The notes below the pieces were generated by a model, which worked only from the letters and a program-made list of their open reading frames with translations, was not told where the DNA came from and searched no databases. DNA of 64,000 bases from Streptomyces sp. ISL-98 (GTDB lineage Bacteria > Actinomycetota > Actinomycetes > Streptomycetales > Streptomycetaceae). Where the stretch lies: assembly GCF_018614055.1 (NCBI RefSeq), contig NZ_JAGGPB010000001.1:321209-385208 (forward strand), in the 5' to 3' direction. Positions 43,316 through 53,563 of this stretch are shown in pieces (positions within the stretch are counted from its first letter, which is position 1; each line of letters begins with the position of its first letter). The position numbers and the translations under genes are program-made.

Positions 43316-44035
43316 TTACCGGAGCCTGGGTCGGACTCCGAGCACCGCAGTACCGACGCGTACATGTGTCGCTCCGGCCGCCACCGCCTGCTCAAGGTCC
43401 GCACTCATACCCGCGGAGACCATGTTCGCAGCAGGATGAGTCGCGCGCAGGCTTGATGAGAATTCCATCAGCCGCTCGAAAGCCGCCTGTTGGCGCCCCG
43501 CGTACGGGCCGGCGAGCGGTGCGACAGTCATCAGTCCGTCGAGCCTGAGGCCGGGCGCTTCAGCAACCTTCGCCGCCAACTCCTCGATACCGTCCGGCGC
43601 CACGCCGCCGCGGTCCCCCCGCTCACCCGACTCCGCGTCGAGTGCGACCTGGACGAGGCAGCCGATCTCGCGTTCCGCGCGTACCGCCGCTGTCGAGAGC
43701 GCCGTGACGAGCTTCGCCCGGTCAACAGACTGCACAACATCGGCATAACTCGCTACAGAACGGACCTTGTTGGTCTGAAGCTGTCCGACGAAGTGCCAGC
43801 TGATGGGCAGGTCCGCACACTCGGCCGCCTTGGGCGCCGCGTCCTGGTCCTTGTTCTCCGCGACATGGCGTACGCCGATCTCGGAGAGCAGCCGCACATC
43901 GCTCGCGGGGTACGTCTTGGTGACCACGATCAGGGTCACTTCCGATCGCTTGCGTCCGGCGGCCGCACAGGCGGCGGCGATACGTTCCTCCACCTGTGCA
44001 AGATTTGCGGCGAGTTGAGCTCTACGGTCCGTCAT
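43316..44035 (-). CDS. ylmE: PLP homeostasis protein, YggS family (YlmE)
   Basis: A 239-residue PLP-binding protein of the YggS/PROSC family. VTLIVVTKTYPASDVRLLSE holds the lysine forming the Schiff base. GVRHVAENKDQDAAPKA, SWHFVGQLQTNK and GLMTVAPLAG are conserved. ENKDQ replaces the more usual ENRVQ/ENYVQ. The end, GATHVRVGTAVLGVR, binds phosphate. It buffers free PLP. It follows ylmD with a 3-base gap and sits in the division cluster, where its effect is unclear. Confidence 0.94.
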   Translation of the reverse strand: MTDRRAQLAANLAQVEERIAAACAAAGRKRSEVTLIVVTKTYPASDVRLLSEIGVRHVAENKDQDAAPKAAECADLPISWHFVGQLQTNKVRSVASYADVVQSVDRAKLVTALSTAAVRAEREIGCLVQVALDAESGERGDRGGVAPDGIEELAAKVAEAPGLRLDGLMTVAPLAGPYAGRQQAAFERLMEFSSSLRATHPAANMVSAGMSADLEQAVAAGATHVRVGTAVLGVRPRLR

Positions 44036-44038
44036 GTC

Positions 44039-44770
44039 CTACCTATCCAGCCAGACATATCCGGCGAGCCGCCCCGTGGTGCGCTCGCGGCGGTACGAGA
44101 AGTGGTCGTCCGATTCCAGGGTGCAGACCGGCGACCGCTGCCGCCGGCGTACGCCCAGCGCTTCGAGCTGGGCGTGCACTCCGGCGGTCACATCGACGGC
44201 CGGTGTCCCCCAGCTCGTCTCCGACCAGGCCTCGGGCACGACTTCCGCGACCTCGGCCCGCATCTGTGCCGGCACTTCGTAGCAGCGCCCGCAGACGGCG
44301 GGCCCCGTACGCGCGGTGATACGGGAAGGATCGGCGCCCAGTGCGATCATCGCCTCGACGGCGGCCGGGACGACTCCCGCGACCATGCCGGGGCGTCCGG
44401 CGTGAGCGGCGGCCGCAATTCCGGCGACGGGGTCGGCCAGCAGAACGGGCGTGCAGTCCGCGGTGAGTACCGCGAGTGCGAGCCCGCGGCGCACGGTCAC
44501 GACGGCGTCGACCGCCATGACTTCCCCCGCTCCCCACGGCCCTTCGACCACGGCCACATCCGGCCCGTGCACCTGGTTCATCCAGACGACCCGGGCCGGG
44601 TCGAGGCCGAGCGACTTCGCGGCGAGGTCACGGTTGTGACGTACGGCAGCCGGGTCGTCACCGACCGCACCGCCGAGATTGAGCGCTTCGTACGGAACGG
44701 CGCTCACCCCGCCCCACCTGTCGGTGAAGGCGAAGTGCGCGCCGTCCGTGTTGTCGTGCTGCCCTATCAC
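44039..44770 (-). CDS. ylmD: peptidoglycan editing factor / purine nucleosidase, YlmD family
   Basis: A 243-residue YfiH/PgeF-family protein (formerly DUF152). Motifs: [53 protein letters not shown] and [15 protein letters not shown]; His, Cys and His supply the zinc site. Homologues act as laccase-like enzymes, adenosine phosphorylase/deaminases or remove non-canonical amino acids from muropeptides. The start is GTG, overlapping the ftsZ stop by 4 nt, so translation is coupled to ftsZ. Confidence 0.93.
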   Translation of the reverse strand: MIGQHDNTDGAHFAFTDRWGGVSAVPYEALNLGGAVGDDPAAVRHNRDLAAKSLGLDPARVVWMNQVHGPDVAVVEGPWGAGEVMAVDAVVTVRRGLALAVLTADCTPVLLADPVAGIAAAAHAGRPGMVAGVVPAAVEAMIALGADPSRITARTGPAVCGRCYEVPAQMRAEVAEVVPEAWSETSWGTPAVDVTAGVHAQLEALGVRRRQRSPVCTLESDDHFSYRRERTTGRLAGYVWLDR

Positions 44771-45978
44771 TTCAAGAAGTCCGGGACATCCAGCTCTTCG
44801 GCCTGACTGTCCGCGTACGGACGAGCCGTCGGTACGTGCGCCGGCGAGGCCGACGTAGCCGGGGCCTCGTTCGCCGGCGCGGTCTCGGCCGGGACCGGTG
44901 CCTCTTCGCGTACGGGCACAGTGCCCATCGAGCCGGCCGGCCGCGAGGTCTCCGCGGGGCGGACCGGTGCGGGCTCCTCGCGCTTGGCGGTGGCGCCCGC
45001 GCCGAGCACGTTCTCGCGGCGGGCCGGCGGCTGTCCGCCGTCGAAGCCCGCGGCGATGACCGTGACCCGTACCTCGTCGCCGAGCGCGTCGTCGATGACC
45101 GCGCCGAAGATGATGTTCGCCTCGGGGTGGGCCGCCTCGCTCACCAGCTGCGCGGCCTCGTTGATCTCGAAGAGACCGAGGTCGCTGCCGCCGGAGATGG
45201 AGAGCAGTACGCCGCGTGCGCCGTCGATGGACGCCTCGAGGAGCGGCGAGGAGATCGCCATCTCGGCGGCGGCCACCGCACGGTCGTCGCCGCGCGCCGA
45301 GCCGATCCCCATGAGGGCAGAACCGGCCTCGGACATGACCGACTTGACGTCGGCGAAGTCGAGGTTGATCAGACCCGGAGTCGTAATGAGGTCCGTGATG
45401 CCCTGCACACCGCTCAGCAGGACCTGGTCCGCCGACTTGAAGGCGTCCAGCACGCTGACCTGGCGGTCCGAGATGGACAGCAGCCGGTCGTTGGGGATGA
45501 CGATGAGCGTGTCGACCTCTTCGCGGAGCTCGGCGATGCCGTCCTCCGCCTGGTTCGCGCGACGTCGGCCCTCGAAGGTGAACGGGCGGGTGACCACACC
45601 GATCGTGAGGGCGCCGAGCGAGCGCGCGATGTTGGCGACGACAGGTGCGCCGCCCGTTCCGGTGCCGCCGCCTTCGCCGGCGGTGACGAAGACCATGTCG
45701 GCCCCCTTGAGGACCTCCTCGATCTCCTCGCGGTGGTCCTCTGCCGCCTTGCGGCCGACTGCCGGATTGGCTCCGGCGCCGAGGCCGCGGGTAAGTTCGC
45801 GGCCGACGTCGAGCTTGACGTCGGCGTCGCTCATCAACAGGGCTTGCGCATCGGTGTTGATCGCAATGAACTCGACGCCCTTGAGACCGACCTCGATCAT
45901 CCGGTTGATGGCATTGACACCACCGCCGCCGACACCGATGACCTTGATGACTGCGAGGTAGTTCTGCGGTGCTGCCAC
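44767..45978 (-). CDS. ftsZ: cell division GTPase FtsZ
   Basis: The tubulin homologue that builds the division ring, both for vegetative crosswalls and sporulation ladders. The 403-residue protein starts at GTG ([20 protein letters not shown]). The GTP-binding signature [10 protein letters not shown] is at about residue 105-114. The T7 loop is [14 protein letters not shown] disordered Pro/Ala/Glu linker leads to the C-terminal peptide ELDVPDFLK, which binds SepF and other partners. It is transcribed leftward from its own upstream region and coupled to ylmD. Confidence 0.98.
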   Translation of the reverse strand: MAAPQNYLAVIKVIGVGGGGVNAINRMIEVGLKGVEFIAINTDAQALLMSDADVKLDVGRELTRGLGAGANPAVGRKAAEDHREEIEEVLKGADMVFVTAGEGGGTGTGGAPVVANIARSLGALTIGVVTRPFTFEGRRRANQAEDGIAELREEVDTLIVIPNDRLLSISDRQVSVLDAFKSADQVLLSGVQGITDLITTPGLINLDFADVKSVMSEAGSALMGIGSARGDDRAVAAAEMAISSPLLEASIDGARGVLLSISGGSDLGLFEINEAAQLVSEAAHPEANIIFGAVIDDALGDEVRVTVIAAGFDGGQPPARRENVLGAGATAKREEPAPVRPAETSRPAGSMGTVPVREEAPVPAETAPANEAPATSASPAHVPTARPYADSQAEELDVPDFLK

Positions 45979-46133
45979 GTCGAAGGCCTCTCGCCTCGAG
46001 TTACGTGTCGCCGCCTCGCGGGCCGCGCTGCGACGACTGATGCCGATATGGGACGGTCCGAACGCCGACCCGAACCCTAACGCTGAAGTTTAGGGTTACC
46101 AGTGTGTCTGTTCCTTGGACTCTTCCGAACAGG

Positions 46134-46163
46134 ACACTAAGTCGACAAGTGGCGCACGTTCAA
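46134..46163 (-). promoter_or_regulatory. candidate ftsZ promoter
   Basis: On the minus strand TTGAAC (46158-46163) and TAGTGT (46134-46139) are 18 bases apart. It lies about 155 bases before ftsZ within the 275-base ftsQ-ftsZ gap (45979-46253). In S. coelicolor ftsZ has several promoters there. The gap also holds a 14-bp palindrome GTGCTGGCCAGCAC at 46231-46244; I see no other feature. Confidence 0.5.
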
Positions 46164-46253
46164 CGAACACGCCGAACCTCCCGTTTTTCTTTTCACCCTA
46201 TGTGATCACCCATATCGCTGGCCAACCAGGGTGCTGGCCAGCACGTATGACCG

Positions 46254-47057
46254 TCAACTCCCTGATGCGGCGGGGGCGGTGGGCGCACTCACATCGAAGT
46301 GCTGGGCACTCGGTGCTGCTTTCATGAGAGCTCTCAGTGCGCGTGCCTTCGCCGCGCCCTGTTCGCCGCTTCCCCACATGACCGTACGTTCCCCGCTCAG
46401 CTCCAAGGTGATGGAGTCGTACGAACGGACCCGGACCGACCGCAGGTCACGGCCGACGGATTCGGGGACCTCCCGGGTGACCCGTACCGCTTCCTCCAGC
46501 AGTCGGCCTGCCCCGAAGCGGCGCAGACTTGATGACTCCTCAGGCGCCAATTCCAGGAACGGTACGCCCTGGGGCGCCTCGGCGACCGTGGCGAACCGCA
46601 CACTCTTGTCGTCCACTTCGACGAACTTTGCGCCCTTTTTCATGACCAGTACGGGCTTTCGCTCGGTCACTTTCAGAGCGATGCCGTGCGGCCACGAACG
46701 AACGACATCCACCGAGTCGATACGCGGCAATTTCCTGCCGATCCGGTCCTCAATGGCATCCGTGTCGACAGAAATCAGCGGCGCCCCGATCGGAACGGCC
46801 GCCGCCGCACGTACCTCACCGGGCGTCAGAACCTTTGTCCCGGACGCCTTCACCTGCTCCACCCGCAGCCAGGAGGAGCCGTAAAACAACCAGATTCCGC
46901 CCGAGACGAGCAGCACGGAGGCGGCCAGCTGCAGAATCAGCCGGGCGCGGCCGGGAAGCCGGAACCGCCCGCCCACCCGCTTGCCGCCCGGCGGGCGGGC
47001 CGCCGACGATCCCTGCGCCTGTCGTTCACCGCGCTGGGCGGTCGTCGGTCCGGCCAC
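46254..47057 (-). CDS. ftsQ: FtsQ division protein
   Basis: FtsQ links the divisome across the membrane. The 267-residue protein starts at GTG (VAGPTTAQRGERQAQ), nine bases after GGAGG. A basic cytoplasmic tail to about 35, one membrane helix LILQLAASVLLVSGGIWLFY, a POTRA domain (LRVEQVKASGTKVLTPGEVR to VRSWPHGIALKVTERKPVLV), then the FtsQ domain. It precedes ftsZ by a 275-base regulatory gap. Length is usual for actinomycetes. Confidence 0.94.
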   Translation of the reverse strand: MAGPTTAQRGERQAQGSSAARPPGGKRVGGRFRLPGRARLILQLAASVLLVSGGIWLFYGSSWLRVEQVKASGTKVLTPGEVRAAAAVPIGAPLISVDTDAIEDRIGRKLPRIDSVDVVRSWPHGIALKVTERKPVLVMKKGAKFVEVDDKSVRFATVAEAPQGVPFLELAPEESSSLRRFGAGRLLEEAVRVTREVPESVGRDLRSVRVRSYDSITLELSGERTVMWGSGEQGAAKARALRALMKAAPSAQHFDVSAPTAPAASGS

Positions 47058-47094
47058 TCCCTGTCGCCTCCTGGGTCCTGCGTATGGGGACCGT

Positions 47095-48189
47095 TCAGCC
47101 GGCCCTGCGTGCGGCAATCGCCTCGTACACCATGCCGACGAGCAGGTCGTCGGCATCCCGGCGTCCGAACTCGGCGGCCGCGCGGGACATCTCGTACAGC
47201 CGGTGCGGGTCCGCGAGGACGGGGATCACCTGGCTCTGCACCCACTCGGGGGTGAGCTGGGCGTCGTCGACCAGCAGGCCGCCTCCGGCGTTGACCACCG
47301 GCTGGGCGTTGAGCCGCTGCTCTCCGTTGCCGATGGGCAGCGGGACGTAGGCGGCCGGCAGCCCGACGGCGGAGAGTTCGGCGACGGTCATCGCGCCCGC
47401 GCGGCAGAGCATCATGTCGGCCGCGGCGTACGCGAGGTCCATCCGGTCCACGTACGGTACCGGGATGTACGGCGGCATACCGGGCATGTTGTCCACGCGC
47501 GGCAGTTCGTTCTTGGGGCCGACCGCGTGCAGGATCTGGATCCCGGAGCGCTGCAGGACCGGCGCGACCTGCTGGACGACTTCGTTGAGGCGCCGCGCGC
47601 CCTGCGAGCCGCCGGAGACGAGCAGCGTCGGCAGGTTGGGGTCGAGACCGAAGGCGGCGCGCGCCTCGGGGCGGACCCTGGCCCGGTCGAGGGTGGCGAT
47701 GGTGCGGCGCAGCGGGATGCCGATGTAGCGGGCGCCGCGCAGCTTGCTGTCGGGCGTGGAGACGGCGACAGCGGCCGCGTAGCGCGAGCCGATCTTGTTG
47801 GCGAGGCCGGGGCGCGCGTTGGCCTCGTGGACGATGATCGGCACGCCGAGGCGCTTGGCCGCGAGGTAGCCGGGCAGGGCGACGTAGCCGCCGAAGCCGA
47901 CGACGCAGTCCGCCTTCGTACGCTCCAGGATCTGCTCCGCGGCCTTGATGGTGCCGCGCAGCCGCCCGGGGACGGTGATCAGTTCGGGGGTGGGCCTGCG
48001 GGGCAGCGGGACGGCGGGGATGAGCCCGAGTTCGTAACCACGCTCGGGTACGAGCCTGGTCTCAAGTCCGCGCTCCGTGCCCAGGGCTGTGATGCCCACG
48101 CTCGGGTCCTGCCTGCGCAGGGCGTCCGCGAGGGCGAGCGCGGGCTCGATGTGGCCGGCGGTCCCCCCACCGGCGAGTACGACATGCAC
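47095..48189 (-). CDS. murG: MurG lipid II glycosyltransferase
   Basis: Adds GlcNAc to lipid I to make lipid II on the inner membrane face. The 364-residue GT-B enzyme begins [20 protein letters not shown] with the GGGTAGH loop. [17 protein letters not shown] and [11 protein letters not shown] are lipid I contacts. The C-terminal domain has [16 protein letters not shown] and [20 protein letters not shown], the UDP-GlcNAc site. It lies 6 bases after ftsW, 37 before ftsQ. Confidence 0.97.
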   Translation of the reverse strand: MHVVLAGGGTAGHIEPALALADALRRQDPSVGITALGTERGLETRLVPERGYELGLIPAVPLPRRPTPELITVPGRLRGTIKAAEQILERTKADCVVGFGGYVALPGYLAAKRLGVPIIVHEANARPGLANKIGSRYAAAVAVSTPDSKLRGARYIGIPLRRTIATLDRARVRPEARAAFGLDPNLPTLLVSGGSQGARRLNEVVQQVAPVLQRSGIQILHAVGPKNELPRVDNMPGMPPYIPVPYVDRMDLAYAAADMMLCRAGAMTVAELSAVGLPAAYVPLPIGNGEQRLNAQPVVNAGGGLLVDDAQLTPEWVQSQVIPVLADPHRLYEMSRAAAEFGRRDADDLLVGMVYEAIAARRAG

Positions 48190-48195
48190 CGAAAT

Positions 48196-49590
48196 TCACC
48201 GCTCTCCGGACGGACGCTTCTTGACGCGCCGTCCCATCGTCTTCCATCTCACCCCGGCCCCTTTGCCAAGGACCGTTCTTCGCATGGCCAGGGCGGCCTT
48301 CGCAGCGGGATCCTCTCGCGCGAAGGCGATCAGCAACCCTACGGCGAACATGGTCGGCAGCAGGGCTGAGCCCCCGTAGGAGAACAGCGGGAGCGGGACA
48401 CCGGCGATCGGCAGCAGGCCGAGCACCGCACCGATGTTGACCACGGCCTGAGCCGTGATCCAGGTGGTCACACCTCCCGCGGCGTACCTCACGAAGGGGT
48501 CCTCCGTGCGTCCGGCCACGCGGATACCCGCATAGCCTAGAGCCGCGAACAGGGCGAGTACCGACAGCGTCCCCGCCAGACCCAGTTCCTCACCGGTGAT
48601 GGCGAAGATGAAGTCGGTGTGGGGTTCGGGGAGTTGGCCCCATTTCTCCACACTTGCACCGAGCCCGGAACCGAACCATCCGCCTGACGCCAGAGCATAG
48701 ATCCCGTGCACTGCCTGCCAGCACTCGCCCTGGGGGCCGAGGTCGGTCGCGCCGATGCACTGGAGCCGCGACATCCGGTTCGCGTTGCTGCTGATGAGGA
48801 TGAAACCGACGAGGGCGGCGAAGCCGAGCACGCCGCCGAAGAGCCTGGTGGGCGCCCCGGCGAGCCAGAGCAGTCCGAAGAGGATCGCGGTGAGGATGAT
48901 CGCCGTGCCCATGTCGCCGCCGAGCATGATCAGGCCGAGGAGCAGGAAGGCGACGGGGACGAACGGCACCAGGATGTGTTTCCACTGGGTCAGCAGCCGC
49001 TTGTCGTGCTTACGGGCCAGCAGGTCGGCGCCCCACAGGATCAGCGCGAGCTTGGCGAACTCGCTGGGCTGGAGCATGAAGGGGCCGCCCAGCGAGATCC
49101 AGTTCTGGTTGCCGCCGATCGAGACCCCTATCCCGGGGACCTGGACCAGGACCATCAGGACGATGGTGCCGGCGAGCAGAGGATAGGAGAGCGCGCGGTG
49201 CAGCTTGGCGGGCATCCGGGAGGCGGCCAGCAGCAGAACCGTTCCGATGACGGCGGCGAGGAACTGCTTGCCGAAGAAGTACGAGGCGGGCAGTGACAGC
49301 TCCAGCGCCTTGATCATCGAGGCGGAGTAGACCATCACGAGGCCGAGCACGGTGATCAGGAGGGCGCTGCCCAGGATGAGGTAGTACGCCGTGAGCGGCC
49401 GGTCCCAGGCCCGGCGGATCTGCTCGTACAGCCGCCGCAGATTGCTTCCGCCTTTACTGCCGGTCCCGCGCGGCGGCCTCGGCACGGTCGTACCGCGCCG
49501 GCGCACCGCGGCGGGGCGACGTGCCGTCCCGGTCGCTGCGCGGCCGCGCAGCACGAGACGGCCGCGCAGGGCACTGTCGTCGGCCAACAT
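48196..49590 (-). CDS. ftsW: FtsW lipid II polymerase (SEDS protein)
   Basis: A SEDS glycosyltransferase that polymerises lipid II with FtsI at septa. From the ATG at 49590 (MLADDSALRGRLVLRGRAAT) it is 464 residues; this start has GGAGGGG about nine bases upstream. Earlier starts at 49611 and 49632 lack a ribosome site. About ten helices; GVSIGGNQNWISLGGPFMLQ and LQPSEFAKLALILWGADLLA are conserved, as is AITGEELGLAGTLSVL. A basic N-terminal tail (to about 60) and basic C-terminal tail are cytoplasmic. Confidence 0.95.
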   Translation of the reverse strand: MLADDSALRGRLVLRGRAATGTARRPAAVRRRGTTVPRPPRGTGSKGGSNLRRLYEQIRRAWDRPLTAYYLILGSALLITVLGLVMVYSASMIKALELSLPASYFFGKQFLAAVIGTVLLLAASRMPAKLHRALSYPLLAGTIVLMVLVQVPGIGVSIGGNQNWISLGGPFMLQPSEFAKLALILWGADLLARKHDKRLLTQWKHILVPFVPVAFLLLGLIMLGGDMGTAIILTAILFGLLWLAGAPTRLFGGVLGFAALVGFILISSNANRMSRLQCIGATDLGPQGECWQAVHGIYALASGGWFGSGLGASVEKWGQLPEPHTDFIFAITGEELGLAGTLSVLALFAALGYAGIRVAGRTEDPFVRYAAGGVTTWITAQAVVNIGAVLGLLPIAGVPLPLFSYGGSALLPTMFAVGLLIAFAREDPAAKAALAMRRTVLGKGAGVRWKTMGRRVKKRPSGER

Positions 49591-49650
49591 CTCGGTGTCC
49601 CCTCCACTCATGTGCGGCGCCGACCGGTCCACGGCGCGGGGACCGGTCCG

Positions 49651-51069
49651 CTAGTCGCGCTCCGAAGCCAACTCGCGTACGGCGTCGGCGAATGCCTCGC
49701 CACGCTTGATGTAGTTGGTGAACATGTCCATGGAGGCGCAGGCCGGGGCCATCAGCACCGTGTCCCCGGGCCGCGCGAGCCGCGCCGCTTCCCGGACCGC
49801 CGCCGACATCGCCCCAGTGTCGGTCCGGTCGAGGTCGACGACCGGTACCTCGGGCGCGTGTCGCGCGAGGGCTTCGCGGATGAGCGCACGGTCGGCGCCG
49901 ATGAGGACGGCGCCGCGCAGTCGCTTTGCCGACTTCCCGACGAGTTCGTCGAAGGTGGCGCCCTTGGCGAGGCCGCCCGCGATCCACACGATCGGGTCGT
50001 ACGCCGCCAGCGAGGCCTCGGCGGCGTGGGTGTTGGTGGCCTTGGAGTCGTCGACGTACGCGACACCGGCAACGTCCGCGACGTGCTCGATGCGGTGGGC
50101 GTCGGGGCGGAACGCCCGCAGTCCGTCGCGTACGGCGGCGGGCTCGACGCCGAAGGCGCGGGCGAGGGCCGCGGCCGCGAGGGCGTTGGCGATGTTGTGC
50201 GGGGCCGGCGGATTGATGTCCGAGACCTCGGCGAGCTCCTGGGCGTTCTTCTGTCGGTCCGCCACGAAGGCCCGGTCGACCAGGATGCCGTCGACGATGC
50301 CGAACTGGGAGGGACCGGGGGCGCCGAGGGTGAAGCCGATGGCGCGGCAGCCCTCCTCGACGTCGGCCGCGCGGACCAGGTCCTCAGTGGCCGGGTCGGC
50401 CACGTTGTAGACGCAGGCGACCTGGTTGCCCTCGTAGATACGGCCCTTGTCGGCGACGTACGCCTCCATGGAGCCGTGCCAGTCGAGGTGGTCGGGGGCG
50501 AGGTTCAGCACAGCCGCGGAGTGGGCGCGCAGCGAGGGCGCCCAGTGCAGCTGGTAGCTGGAGAGCTCGACGGCCAGGACGTCGTACTTCTCCTCGCCGA
50601 GGACGGCATCGAGGAGGGATACGCCGATGTTGCCGACGGCGGCGGTCCTGAGACCGGCCGCCTCCAGGATCGAGGCCAGCATCCGTACGGTCGTGGTCTT
50701 GCCGTTGGTGCCGGTGACCGCGAGCCAGGGAGCGGCGTCGGGGCCGCGCAGGCGCCACGCCAGTTCTACGTCGCCCCAGATCTCCACGCCCGCCTCGGCG
50801 GCGGCCAGGAAGAGCGGCTTGTCGGGCTTCCAGCCGGGTGCGGTGACGATGAGCTCGGTGCCCTCGGGGAGGGTCGCGCCGTCGCCGAGGCGCACGGTGA
50901 CGCCGAGGGCTTCGAGTTCCGCGGCCTGGGTGCGGGCGCGCTCGTCGTCGCCGTCGTTGACGACGGTGACGTGAGCGCCGAGACCCCGCAGCACACGTGC
51001 TGCGGGGATCCCGGAGACACCGAGACCCGCCACGGTTACCCGCTTGCCGGTCCAGGTCACTTCTGTCAC
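49651..51069 (-). CDS. murD: MurD UDP-MurNAc-L-alanine--D-glutamate ligase
   Basis: Adds D-glutamate to UDP-MurNAc-L-Ala. The 472-residue product begins at GTG ([20 protein letters not shown]), overlapping mraY by 4 nt. The N domain carries the UDP-binding [23 protein letters not shown] is the ATP-binding loop. [20 protein letters not shown] and [20 protein letters not shown] are Mur ligase motifs. [17 protein letters not shown] holds the substrate lysine loop. Length typical. Confidence 0.97.
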   Translation of the reverse strand: MTEVTWTGKRVTVAGLGVSGIPAARVLRGLGAHVTVVNDGDDERARTQAAELEALGVTVRLGDGATLPEGTELIVTAPGWKPDKPLFLAAAEAGVEIWGDVELAWRLRGPDAAPWLAVTGTNGKTTTVRMLASILEAAGLRTAAVGNIGVSLLDAVLGEEKYDVLAVELSSYQLHWAPSLRAHSAAVLNLAPDHLDWHGSMEAYVADKGRIYEGNQVACVYNVADPATEDLVRAADVEEGCRAIGFTLGAPGPSQFGIVDGILVDRAFVADRQKNAQELAEVSDINPPAPHNIANALAAAALARAFGVEPAAVRDGLRAFRPDAHRIEHVADVAGVAYVDDSKATNTHAAEASLAAYDPIVWIAGGLAKGATFDELVGKSAKRLRGAVLIGADRALIREALARHAPEVPVVDLDRTDTGAMSAAVREAARLARPGDTVLMAPACASMDMFTNYIKRGEAFADAVRELASERD

Positions 51070-52136
51070 TTGTCGGCCGCCCAGCCCGCGTAGAAGAGGC
51101 CAAGACCGATGATCACGCACATGCCCTGGATGATCCAGAAGCGGACCACCACAAGGACTTCGGACCAGCCCTTGAGTTCGAAGTGATGTTGCAGCGGCGC
51201 CATCTTGAAGACGCGCTTGCCGGTCATCTTGAAGGAGCCGACCTGGATCACGACGGACATGGTGATCAGGACGAACAGGCCGCCAAGGAGCGCCATCAGG
51301 AACTCGGTGCGGGAGCAGATCGCCAGACCCGCGAGCGCGCCGCCGAGCGCGAGCGAGCCGGTGTCGCCCATGAAGATCTTGGCGGGCGAGGTGTTCCACC
51401 ACAGGAAGCCGAAGCACGCGCCCATCAGGGCGGCGGCGACGACCGCGAGGTCGAGTGGATCTCGTACTTCGAAACAGGCCTCGGGGTTCGTCAGGCTCGG
51501 CGCGTCGGCGCAGGACTCCTGGAACTGCCAGAGACCGATGAAGGTGTACGCGCCGAAGACCATCACGGAGGCGCCGGTGGCGAGTCCGTCGAGGCCGTCG
51601 GTGAGGTTCACACCGTTCGACATCGCCAGGATCATGAACAGCGCCCAGACCACGAAGAGCACGGGGCCGATCGACCAGCCGAAGTCCTGGACGAAGGAAA
51701 GCTTGGTGGAGGCCGGGGCGTTGCCGCGGATGTCCTTGAACTGCAGGGCCAGGACGGCGAACGCGATGCCGACGATGAGCTGTCCGGCCATCTTCGCCTT
51801 GGCCCGCAGGCCCAGCGAACGCTGCTTGACGATCTTGATGTAGTCGTCGAGGAAGCCGACCAGGCCCATGCCCGCCATGAGGAAGAGCACCAGCAGGCCG
51901 GAGACGCTCGGCTTCTCGCCGGTGATGACCTTCGCCAGGGCGTACGCGATGAGCGTGGCCAGGATGAAGGCGATGCCGCCCATGGTGGGGGTGCCGCGCT
52001 TGCCGTGGTGGCCGCGCGGACCGTCGTCCCGGATGAACTGCCCGTATCCCTTGCGGGCCAGCAGTTTGATGAGCAGCGGGGTGCCGATCAGGGTCAGAAA
52101 GAGCCCGATGGCTCCCGCGAAGAGGATCTGCCTCAT
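51066..52136 (-). CDS. mraY: MraY phospho-MurNAc-pentapeptide translocase
   Basis: Transfers phospho-MurNAc-pentapeptide to undecaprenyl phosphate to make lipid I. The 356-residue integral membrane protein begins [20 protein letters not shown]. The DDGP motif is in [32 protein letters not shown] has the catalytic/Mg-binding aspartates. [17 protein letters not shown] and the histidine cluster QHHFELKGW are present. Ten helices expected. Overlaps murF and murD. Confidence 0.97.
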   Translation of the reverse strand: MRQILFAGAIGLFLTLIGTPLLIKLLARKGYGQFIRDDGPRGHHGKRGTPTMGGIAFILATLIAYALAKVITGEKPSVSGLLVLFLMAGMGLVGFLDDYIKIVKQRSLGLRAKAKMAGQLIVGIAFAVLALQFKDIRGNAPASTKLSFVQDFGWSIGPVLFVVWALFMILAMSNGVNLTDGLDGLATGASVMVFGAYTFIGLWQFQESCADAPSLTNPEACFEVRDPLDLAVVAAALMGACFGFLWWNTSPAKIFMGDTGSLALGGALAGLAICSRTEFLMALLGGLFVLITMSVVIQVGSFKMTGKRVFKMAPLQHHFELKGWSEVLVVVRFWIIQGMCVIIGLGLFYAGWAADK

Positions 52137-53563
52137 CGGCCGGTGACCTCACCCTCGGTGCGGGGATCGAGCAGTGCCTGGGCGACCCGCTCGAGACCGA
52201 CCGACCTGGAAGCCTTCACCAGCACGACGTCTCCCGGACGCAGTTCACTGCGCAACAGGTCGACCGCCGCCTGCGCGTCGGACACGTGCACCGACTCCTC
52301 ACCCCACGAACCCTCGTTGTAAGCGCCCAGCTGCAGCCAGGACGCTTCCCTGCCCCCGACTGCCACGAGCTTGCTGACGTTGAGCCGGACGGCGAGCCGT
52401 CCGACCGCGTCGTGCTCGGCGAGCGAATCGTCACCCAGCTCGGCCATCTGGCCGAGCACCGCCCACGTACGGCCTCCCTTTGTCTGGGAGGCCCGACCCA
52501 TTGCCGCGAGCGCGCGCAGGGCGGCTCGCATGGATTCGGGATTCGCGTTGTAGGCGTCGTTGACGACCGTCACGCCGTCAGGACGCTCGGTGACCTCCAT
52601 GCGCCAGCGGGAGAGGGTGCCCGCCTCGGAGAGCGCGGTGGCGATCTCGTCGACAGACATGCCCAGCTCATGGGCGACGGCGGCCGCGGCGAGCGCGTTC
52701 GACACGTGGTGCTCACCGTACAGCCGCATGGTCACGTCACTGCACCCGGTGGGGGTGTGAAGGCTGAAGGCCGGCTGCCCATTCTCTGTGAGACGGACAT
52801 TCTCGGCGCGTACGTCGGCATCCTCGGCCTCGCCGAAGAGCAGGACGCGGGCCTTCGTGCGGGTCGCCATGGCGCGTACGAGCTGGTCGTCGGCGTTGAG
52901 CACGGCCACACCGCCCTCGTGGGACGGCGGGAGGGCCTCGACCATCTCGCCCTTGGCCTCGGCGATCTGCTCACGGCCGCCGAATTCGCCGATGTGGGCG
53001 GTGCCGACGTTCAGTACGAGGCCGATGCGGGGCGGGACCAGGCCGGTGAGATAGCGGATGTCGCCGACGTAGCGGGCGCCCATTTCGAGCACGAGATGCT
53101 GGGTGTCCTCGGCGGCCCGCAGGGCGGTGAGCGGCAGGCCGATCTCGTTGTTCAGATTGCCGGCCGGCCAGACCGTGGGGCCCTTGCGTTCGAGAAGCTG
53201 GGCGATCAGGTCCTTGGTGCTGGTCTTGCCTGCCGATCCGGTGAGGGCGACGGCGGTGGTGCCGAGGCGCTCGACGACGGCGCGTGCGAGGGCACCGAGC
53301 GCCCCCACGACGTCGTCCACCACGATGGCCGGTACGCCGACGGGGCGGGCGGCCAGCACGGCTGCAGCGCCCGCGTCGACCGCGCGCCGCGCGTAGTCGT
53401 GGCCGTCGACGCGTTCGCCGGCGAACGCGGCGAAGAGGCTGCCCGGCTGCACTTCGCGGGAGTCGATGACGACGGGGCCTGTCACCTGGAGGGTCAGGTC
53501 CGGTATGTCGTACGACTGCCCGCCGACGATTTCGGCGATCTCGGCGAGGGAGAGGGCGATCAC
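52133..53563 (-). CDS. murF: MurF UDP-MurNAc-tripeptide--D-Ala-D-Ala ligase
   Basis: Adds D-Ala-D-Ala to the UDP-MurNAc-tripeptide. The 476-residue protein starts at GTG ([20 protein letters not shown]), overlapping murE by 4 nt. Motifs: [40 protein letters not shown] (ATP-binding), [20 protein letters not shown] and [29 protein letters not shown] is diagnostic of MurF. ATGA overlap with mraY. Confidence 0.97.
   Translation of the reverse strand: MIALSLAEIAEIVGGQSYDIPDLTLQVTGPVVIDSREVQPGSLFAAFAGERVDGHDYARRAVDAGAAAVLAARPVGVPAIVVDDVVGALGALARAVVERLGTTAVALTGSAGKTSTKDLIAQLLERKGPTVWPAGNLNNEIGLPLTALRAAEDTQHLVLEMGARYVGDIRYLTGLVPPRIGLVLNVGTAHIGEFGGREQIAEAKGEMVEALPPSHEGGVAVLNADDQLVRAMATRTKARVLLFGEAEDADVRAENVRLTENGQPAFSLHTPTGCSDVTMRLYGEHHVSNALAAAAVAHELGMSVDEIATALSEAGTLSRWRMEVTERPDGVTVVNDAYNANPESMRAALRALAAMGRASQTKGGRTWAVLGQMAELGDDSLAEHDAVGRLAVRLNVSKLVAVGGREASWLQLGAYNEGSWGEESVHVSDAQAAVDLLRSELRPGDVVLVKASRSVGLERVAQALLDPRTEGEVTGR

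Noticed and set aside
44836..46080. Open frame antisense to ftsZ
   Set aside because: Complementary to an intact ftsZ; its product is arginine/aspartate-rich without any family motif.
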